Made by a program: the position numbers and the translations under genes. DNA of 27,256 nt, from positions 1-27,256 of the forward strand of contig JAZKAS010000037.1 in the NCBI GenBank assembly GCA_040389005.1, written 5' to 3'. The stretch is from JAGOUN01 sp040389005 (lineage in GTDB: Bacteria; Pseudomonadota; Gammaproteobacteria; JAGOUN01). Position 1 is the stretch's first letter; every line of letters begins with the position of its first letter. The notes under the pieces were generated by a model. It saw only the letters and a program-made list of their open reading frames with translations, was not told the origin of the DNA and did no database searches. Shown here in pieces: positions 22,551 to 27,256 of this stretch.

Positions 22551-22578
22551 CTTGAAAAGAGGAAACGCACCCCAATAT
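22551..22578 (+). promoter_or_regulatory. RpoH (sigma-32) heat-shock promoter for dnaK
   Basis: CTTGAAA (22551-22557), 12 bases, then CCCCAATAT (22570-22578) is an almost ideal sigma-32 promoter. It starts eight bases after the grpE stop. A leader of about 50 bases to the dnaK ATG is expected. Confidence 0.8.
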
Positions 22579-22635
22579 GTACTATAACTTATTTAATTTA
22601 CAACGAAATATTTAAATCTTAAAAGGAGACTCATA

Positions 22636-24579
22636 ATGTCTGACGCTAGAACTTCTGAAGTGATTATTGGTATCGATTTAGGTACCACCAATTCGTGTGT
22701 TTCTGTGATGGAAGCCGGAAAACCTAAAGTCATTGAAAATGCTGAAGGTGCGCGTACAACGCCATCGATCGTTGCTTATGTCGCTAACGGTGAAATTTTA
22801 GTTGGCCAGGCGGCAAAACGCCAAGCGGTGACCAATCCCAAAAACACCGTATATGCTGCAAAACGATTGATTGGACATAAATTTGATGAAGTTTCTTCTG
22901 AGAAGAAAAATGCGCCTTACGATATTGTCAAAGCGGATAACGGTGATGCGTGGGTACAAGTTGAGCAAGATGGTAAAAAAGATAAATTGGCGCCACCGCA
23001 AATTTCTGCACAAGTTTTAATGAAAATGAAAAAAACTGCTGAAGATTATTTGGGTCATGCTGTGACAAAAGCGGTTATTACCGTTCCTGCTTATTTCAAT
23101 GATTCTCAACGTCAAGCGACTAAAGATGCTGGGCGCATTGCTGGTCTTGAAGTTATGCGTATTATCAACGAACCTACTGCGGCTGCGTTGGCCTATGGTA
23201 TGGACAAAAAAGGTGGCGATCGCAAAATTGCCGTGTACGATTTGGGGGGCGGTACTTTCGACGTTTCGATTATTGAAATTGCCGAAGTCGATGGCGAACA
23301 TCAATTTGAAGTATTATCTACGAATGGTGATACACATTTAGGTGGTGAAGATTTTGATCAACGCTTGATGGAATATCTCGTCGCAGAATTCAAAAAAGAT
23401 TCTGGCATTGACTTAAGTAAAGATTCACTCGCGCTACAACGTCTTAAAGAAGCGGCTGAAAAAGCAAAAATTGAACTTTCTTCTGCGCAACAAACCGAAG
23501 TTAATCTGCCTTACGTAACAGCGGATTCAACGGGTCCAAAGCATTTAAACGTGAAAATTACGCGTGCTAAATTGGAATCATTAGTAGAAGATTTAATTGC
23601 ACGTAGTATTGAACCTTGCAAAATTGCGATTAAAGATTCTGGCGTGTCTGTGAATGATATTTCTGACGTGATTCTTGTCGGTGGTCAAACACGTATGCCG
23701 AAAGTCGAAGAAGCTGTTAAAGCGTTCTTCGGTAAAGATCCACGTCATGATGTGAATCCTGATGAAGCAGTGGCAATGGGTGCTGCAATTCAAGGCGGCG
23801 TATTATCAGGTGGTGTAAAAGACGTTTTATTATTAGACGTGACTCCATTGTCTCTTGGTATTGAAACCATGGGCGGCGTGATGACAAAACTCATCGAAAA
23901 AAATACAACGGTTCCAACCAAGGCATCGCAAACGTTCTCAACTGCAGAAGACAATCAATCGGCAGTGACGATTCATGTATTGCAAGGGGAGCGTGATCGT
24001 GCCAGCGCGAATAAATCGTTAGGTCGATTTGACTTAACAGACATTCCTGCAGGCGCACGTGGTACACCACAAATTGAAGTGACATTTGATATCGATGCGA
24101 ATGGTATTATGCACGTATCTGCGAAAAATAAAGCGACCGGTAAAGAGCAATCGATTATCATCAAAGCATCTAGCGGCTTGTCTGACGAAGAAATCGAAAA
24201 AATGGTACGCGATGCCGAAGCCAATGCAGAAGATGATAAAAAATTCCACGAATTGGTGAATACACGTAACCAAGCGGATGGTACTTTACATTCTGTTGAA
24301 AAATCTTTGAAAGAAGCGGGCGATAAGCTACCTGCCTCTGATAAAGAGCATATTCAATCGGCGATTGATGCATTGAAAGCAGTTATCAAATCAGATGATA
24401 AAGAAGCGATTGAAGCACGTACCAAAGATTTGACAGACGCTGCTGAAAAATTAGGTCAAGCTTCGGCTGGTGCAGCTGGTGCTGAACAACCTTCTCAAGC
24501 GCAAGATTCAGGCCATGCCGCAGGGGATGATGTCGTTGATGCGGAGTTTGAAGAAGTTAAAGACGACGATAAGAAATAA
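22636..24579 (+). CDS. dnaK: Chaperone protein DnaK (Hsp70)
   Basis: The 647-residue Hsp70 has I-G-I-D-L-G-T-T-N-S at the start of the ATPase domain, the adenosine-binding V-Y-D-L-G-G-G-T-F-D and I-L-V-G-G-Q-T-R-M-P motifs, the D-V-T-P-L-S-L-G-I-E linker at the start of the substrate domain, and a C-terminal tail D-D-V-V-D-A-E-F-E-E-V. It is the ATP-driven folding chaperone working with GrpE and DnaJ. AAAGGAG precedes the ATG. The gene is expressed from its own heat-shock promoter. A palindromic repeat separates it from dnaJ. Confidence 0.98.
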   Translation: MSDARTSEVIIGIDLGTTNSCVSVMEAGKPKVIENAEGARTTPSIVAYVANGEILVGQAAKRQAVTNPKNTVYAAKRLIGHKFDEVSSEKKNAPYDIVKADNGDAWVQVEQDGKKDKLAPPQISAQVLMKMKKTAEDYLGHAVTKAVITVPAYFNDSQRQATKDAGRIAGLEVMRIINEPTAAALAYGMDKKGGDRKIAVYDLGGGTFDVSIIEIAEVDGEHQFEVLSTNGDTHLGGEDFDQRLMEYLVAEFKKDSGIDLSKDSLALQRLKEAAEKAKIELSSAQQTEVNLPYVTADSTGPKHLNVKITRAKLESLVEDLIARSIEPCKIAIKDSGVSVNDISDVILVGGQTRMPKVEEAVKAFFGKDPRHDVNPDEAVAMGAAIQGGVLSGGVKDVLLLDVTPLSLGIETMGGVMTKLIEKNTTVPTKASQTFSTAEDNQSAVTIHVLQGERDRASANKSLGRFDLTDIPAGARGTPQIEVTFDIDANGIMHVSAKNKATGKEQSIIIKASSGLSDEEIEKMVRDAEANAEDDKKFHELVNTRNQADGTLHSVEKSLKEAGDKLPASDKEHIQSAIDALKAVIKSDDKEAIEARTKDLTDAAEKLGQASAGAAGAEQPSQAQDSGHAAGDDVVDAEFEEVKDDDKK

Positions 24580-24590
24580 ACTTCTTTCCA

Positions 24591-24611
24591 GGCGTCCCCG
24601 AAGGGGGCGTC
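24591..24611 (+). terminator. GC-rich hairpin after dnaK, attenuator candidate
   Basis: GGCGTCCCC-GAA-GGGGGCGTC forms a compact stem with two G-U wobble positions and a GAA loop, 11 bases after the dnaK stop. No T run follows. It may protect the dnaK message end or reduce dnaJ expression, but full termination is unlikely. Confidence 0.45.
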
Positions 24612-24683
24612 ATTGCGAGCGCAGCGCGGCAATCCATCCGAAAAAACAGAAGAAGGTGGATTGTTTCGAGTACTCGCAATGAC
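24609..24683. repeat. 75-bp palindromic interspersed repeat between dnaK and dnaJ
   Basis: Perfect 11-base terminal inverted repeats, GTCATTGCGAG (24609-24619) and CTCGCAATGAC (24673-24683), bracket a second inner pair, GCAATCCA (24629-24636) and TGGATTGT (24657-24664). Elements with CATTGCGAGC...GGCAATCCA at one end and TGGATTG...CGCAATGAC at the other are known to me as dispersed small repeats in several bacterial genomes, notably intracellular ones. The transcript would fold into one long hairpin between two chaperone genes. Confidence 0.75.
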
Positions 24684-24726
24684 GACAACAAGGGCTTGGA
24701 AAGAACTCTAATAGAGAAAAAGCAGA

Positions 24727-25881
24727 ATGTCCAAACGAGATTTATACGAAGTCCTAGGCGTTGCCAAAAGCGCCTCCGATGCTGATATCAAAAAAGCGTA
24801 CAAACGCTTAGCTATGAAACATCATCCTGATCGCAATCAGGGTGATGAAGCAGCAAAGAAAAAAGCAGAGGCAGAATTTAAAGAAATTAATAATGCTTAT
24901 GCGGTTTTATCCGATGCGCAAAAACGTTCGGCGTATGATCAATTTGGCCATGCAGGTGTTGATGGATCCGCGGGTGGTCATGGCGGCGGCGGTCACGGTG
25001 GATTTGGTGGCTTTGATTTTAGTGACATGTTTGGCGATATGTTTGGCGATGCCTTTGGTGGCGGGCGTGGCAACAAACGCGGCGGTGCGCAACGTGGTGC
25101 TGATTTATTACATAAAGTTGAATTAACGCTCGAACAAGCGGTTAAAGGCGATAAGATCACACTTCGTGTGCCTACTTTGGTCGGTTGTGATCCATGTGGT
25201 GGCAAAGGTACTTCCGATGGTTCAAAGCCAGAATCGTGTTCTCATTGCCATGGCACCGGGCAAATTCATATTCGTCAAGGATTTATGGCCATTCAACAAC
25301 CGTGCCCACATTGTCGAGGTGCCGGTACAGTCATTAAAAATCCATGTAAAACGTGCCATGGCTCAGGCCGAAAACGAGATCATAAAACGCTGTCTGTCAG
25401 CATTCCAGCCGGAGTTGATACCGGCGATCGCGTTCGTTTAACCGGTGAAGGAGAAGTGGGGGAGCGCGGCGGTCCTTCAGGCGATTTATATATTGAAGTT
25501 CATTTACAAGAGCATTCCATTTTCAAGCGGCAAGAAAGTCATTTGTATTGCGAAGTGCCGATTAGTTTTGCCACGGCAACCTTAGGCGGTGAAATTGAAG
25601 TTCCCACATTAACAGGAAAGTTAAAACTTAAAATTGATGCAGGTACGCAAACTGGAAAGCTCTATCGATTGCGAGGCAAAGGTGTAAAATCTGCACGCGG
25701 CGGTTCAACGGGTGATTTATTGTGTAAAGTGAATATTGAAACCCCGGTTAATTTAACCGCGGAACAAAAGAAACTTTTAACATCATTTGATGAATTGATT
25801 TTAGCGAATAAAGATAAACATTTGCCTAAAGAAAATTCTTGGTTAAATAGCATCAAGATTTTTTTTGAAAAATTAAAATAA
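24727..25881 (+). CDS. dnaJ: Chaperone protein DnaJ (Hsp40)
   Basis: The 384-residue co-chaperone is complete. The J domain contains H-P-D at 33-35. A Gly/Phe-rich linker covers about 75-118. The zinc region has four CxxCxGxG repeats (C-D-P-C-G-G-K-G, C-S-H-C-H-G-T-G, C-P-H-C-R-G-A-G, C-K-T-C-H-G-S-G), followed by the C-terminal substrate-binding domains. It stimulates DnaK ATPase and delivers clients. No separate sigma-32 match is seen in the 147 bases before it, so expression most likely comes from read-through past the repeat element. Confidence 0.98.
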   Translation: MSKRDLYEVLGVAKSASDADIKKAYKRLAMKHHPDRNQGDEAAKKKAEAEFKEINNAYAVLSDAQKRSAYDQFGHAGVDGSAGGHGGGGHGGFGGFDFSDMFGDMFGDAFGGGRGNKRGGAQRGADLLHKVELTLEQAVKGDKITLRVPTLVGCDPCGGKGTSDGSKPESCSHCHGTGQIHIRQGFMAIQQPCPHCRGAGTVIKNPCKTCHGSGRKRDHKTLSVSIPAGVDTGDRVRLTGEGEVGERGGPSGDLYIEVHLQEHSIFKRQESHLYCEVPISFATATLGGEIEVPTLTGKLKLKIDAGTQTGKLYRLRGKGVKSARGGSTGDLLCKVNIETPVNLTAEQKKLLTSFDELILANKDKHLPKENSWLNSIKIFFEKLK

Positions 25882-25911
25882 TCGACGGCATTAAAAAATA
25901 CATTGATGTAG

Positions 25912-25930
25912 GGGCTACCGGCGGTCGCCC
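25912..25930. repeat. GC-rich palindrome, copy 1 (between dnaJ and greA)
   Basis: GGGC-T-ACCG-G-CGGT-C-GCCC is a near-perfect palindrome standing out from AT-rich surroundings, 22 bases before the greA start. A second copy in inverted orientation follows greA. It may act as a dnaJ terminator or as a mobile short repeat. Confidence 0.6.
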
Positions 25931-25951
25931 TCTCAAATTACGAGGTGAAAT

Positions 25952-26431
25952 ATGTCTGCCAAAGTTCCTATGACCATTCACGGATCAAAACTATTAGAAC
26001 AAGAATTGCATGATTTGAAATTTGTTGTAAGGCCTAGAATCATTAAGGCGATTTCAGAAGCACGTGCGCATGGTGATTTAAAAGAAAATGCCGAATATCA
26101 CGCAGCTAAAGAGCAACAAAGTTTCAGTGAAGGTCGTATCAGAGAAATTGAAACTAAGCTTTCAAATTCACATATTATTGATATTGCAACCATGACCAAT
26201 GAAGGCAAAGTGATTTTTGGTGCAACCGTTACATTATTAAATATCGATACTAACGCGACGGTGACGTATCATATTGTCGGTGATGATGAAGCGGATTTTA
26301 AAGTCAATAAAATTTCCTATAACTCCCCCATTGCGCGTGGCATGATCGGCAAAGAAGAGGGTGACGAAATTACAGTTCTAGCGCCAAGTGGCGCGGTTGA
26401 ATATGAAATTATTGAAGTTAAATATATTTAA
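25952..26431 (+). CDS. greA: Transcription elongation factor GreA
   Basis: The 159-residue protein has the N-terminal coiled coil with A-R-A-H-G-D-L-K-E-N-A-E-Y, whose Asp and Glu at the tip enter the RNA polymerase channel to trigger cleavage of backtracked RNA. The C-terminal FKBP-like domain contains S-P-I-A-R-G-M-I-G-K. It is GreA rather than GreB by this tip sequence. The start is preceded by GAGGTGAAAT. The gene is flanked by inverted copies of a short palindrome and converges on yhbY. Confidence 0.97.
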   Translation: MSAKVPMTIHGSKLLEQELHDLKFVVRPRIIKAISEARAHGDLKENAEYHAAKEQQSFSEGRIREIETKLSNSHIIDIATMTNEGKVIFGATVTLLNIDTNATVTYHIVGDDEADFKVNKISYNSPIARGMIGKEEGDEITVLAPSGAVEYEIIEVKYI

Positions 26432-26433
26432 AA

Positions 26434-26476
26434 GGGCGACCGACCGGTAGCCCTACAGCGGCTAATAGGGGTTTTT
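26434..26476 (+). terminator. Palindrome copy 2 and T-rich hairpin after greA
   Basis: GGGC-G-ACCG-AC-CGGT-A-GCCC (26434-26453) is the inverted counterpart of the palindrome before greA. Overlapping it, CCCTA (26451-26455) pairs with TAGGG (26466-26470), followed by GTTTTT, a simple intrinsic terminator form. It lies directly before the end of convergent yhbY and probably ends the greA message. Confidence 0.55.
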
Positions 26477-26758
26477 CTAAGAATTAAGTTCTTTTTTCTT
26501 ACGATAAAACACCAACACGCGTCCAATTTTTGCAATAAACTCTGCTTTTGTCGCATGTGCAATTTGCGTCGCGAAATCATCGCAGACTTCTTGACTGCCT
26601 TGTTGGATTTTAACTTTAATCAACTCATGGTGTTCCAGGGCAATTTCAGTTTCTTGGATGAGATTGGGTGTAATGCCTTTTTGTCCAACCATGATAACTG
26701 GATCAAGATGATGGGCTTTGGCTTTTAAGGCCTTTTTTGCGATAGTACTTAATGACAT
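26477..26758 (-). CDS. yhbY: YhbY family RNA-binding protein (CRM domain)
   Basis: The 93-residue protein is a single CRM domain with L-K-A-K-A-H-H-L-D-P, V-G-Q-K-G-I-T, E-L-I-K-V-K and I-G-R-V-L-V-F-Y-R. The family binds pre-50S ribosomes, and this fits its position divergent to the 23S rRNA methyltransferase gene rlmE, an order conserved in gammaproteobacteria. The ribosome binding site is weak. It converges on greA. Confidence 0.95.
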   Translation of the reverse strand: MSLSTIAKKALKAKAHHLDPVIMVGQKGITPNLIQETEIALEHHELIKVKIQQGSQEVCDDFATQIAHATKAEFIAKIGRVLVFYRKKKELNS

Positions 26759-26815
26759 AATGGATTACTGGCCTTTTTAATAAGTTGCCATATTCTAACC
26801 AGAAACAGAGTAAAA

Positions 26816-27256
26816 ATGAAGCGAAGTAATAGCAGCCATCGTTGGCTACAAGAACACAATAACGATCCCTACGTCAAACTGGCGAAAAAACAAGGCATGC
26901 GATCGCGCGCGGCATTCAAATTGATTGAGCTTCAAGAAAAATATCGTCTTGTAAAATCGGGGGATATTGTCGTTGATTTAGGTGCGGCACCGGGAGGTTG
27001 GTCGCAATTATTAGCCGAATGGGTGGGAATCAGAGGCGAAGTGTTTGCTTTAGATCTTTTGCCCATGGATGCGCTCGTGGATGTTGATTTTATTCAAGGT
27101 GATTTCACGGAAGATGCCATATTGAACGAGCTACTGCGACGCTTGAATGGTCGAACGGTTGATTTTGTATTTTCAGATATGGCTCCCAATATGTCAGGCA
27201 TTAAAATAGCCGATCAAGCGCGCTCAATGTATTTAGCGGAATTAGTATTGGATTTC
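26816..27256 (+). CDS. rlmE: 23S rRNA (uridine(2552)-2'-O)-methyltransferase RlmE, 3' partial
   Basis: The frame begins at ATG 26816 and runs 147 codons to the window edge without a stop; the family has about 205-210 residues, so roughly the last 60 are missing. It shows R-S-R-A-A-F-K-L with catalytic Lys35, the SAM motif D54-L-G-A-A-P-G-G61-W-S-Q, and S-D121-M-A-P-N-M-S-G with the catalytic Asp. The family methylates U2552 in the ribosomal A loop during late 50S assembly and is heat-induced in E. coli (FtsJ/RrmJ). It diverges from yhbY across 57 bases, where no clear promoter boxes were found. Confidence 0.96.
   Translation, partial: MKRSNSSHRWLQEHNNDPYVKLAKKQGMRSRAAFKLIELQEKYRLVKSGDIVVDLGAAPGGWSQLLAEWVGIRGEVFALDLLPMDALVDVDFIQGDFTEDAILNELLRRLNGRTVDFVFSDMAPNMSGIKIADQARSMYLAELVLDF

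Noticed and set aside
22798..24373. Several antisense frames across dnaK
   Set aside because: They are shadows caused by the codon use of a highly conserved gene and have no independent signals.
1..27256. CRISPR array, prophage, transposase, tRNA or rRNA genes
   Set aside because: I looked for regularly spaced repeats, integrase or transposase motifs and tRNA-like sequences on both strands and saw none.

Overview
The window comes from a low-GC gammaproteobacterium, most likely a draft assembly, because a run of ten Ns lies at 18985-18994. The right half carries the classic gammaproteobacterial housekeeping order: smpB, then ratA-rnfH, bamE and fur back to back, nadK-recN, grpE-dnaK-dnaJ, greA, yhbY and rlmE. 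The AT-rich composition, a dispersed palindromic repeat of a kind I associate with intracellular bacteria, and two large unrecognised proteins would fit a host-associated lineage such as Legionellales. That placement is inference; the sequence alone does not fix the genus.

Region 1 (1-11659) is an accessory glycan region. It holds five large multi-pass membrane proteins of glycosyltransferase-C or related type. Two of them (1389-2897 and 2911-4443) are tandem paralogues with the AftB-like first-loop signature. The others are a 5'-truncated protein, a DUF2079-like protein and a DUF6311-like protein. With them are a GT2 polyprenyl-phosphate sugar transferase, a UbiA-family polyprenyl-phosphate phosphoribosyltransferase, a DprE1-like FAD oxidase and a DprE2-like short-chain reductase. 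UbiA + DprE1 + DprE2 are three of the enzymes that make polyprenyl-phosphoryl-D-arabinose in mycobacteria, and the GT-C paralogues are candidate users of that donor. The simplest reading is a Gram-negative D-arabinofuranosylation locus. The acceptor, the phosphatase and the flippase are not in the window.

Region 2 (11662-16878) begins with rlmJ, which sits at the end of the dprE1-dprE2 operon. Three unrecognised or partly recognised genes follow: a 478-residue membrane protein, a 54-residue secreted peptide with a strong ribosome binding site, and an 858-residue protein with an N-terminal calcineurin-like phosphoesterase domain and about 500 residues of unknown sequence.

Region 3 (16859-27256) is translation quality control, iron regulation, outer-membrane assembly, DNA repair and heat shock. 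Good RpoH (sigma-32) promoter matches precede both grpE and dnaK. A 75-bp inverted-repeat element separates dnaK from dnaJ, and greA is flanked by two inverted copies of a short GC-rich palindrome. rlmE runs off the right edge.

No stretch longer than about 300 bases lacks a gene. Several convergent pairs overlap at their stop codons, so the region is compact.
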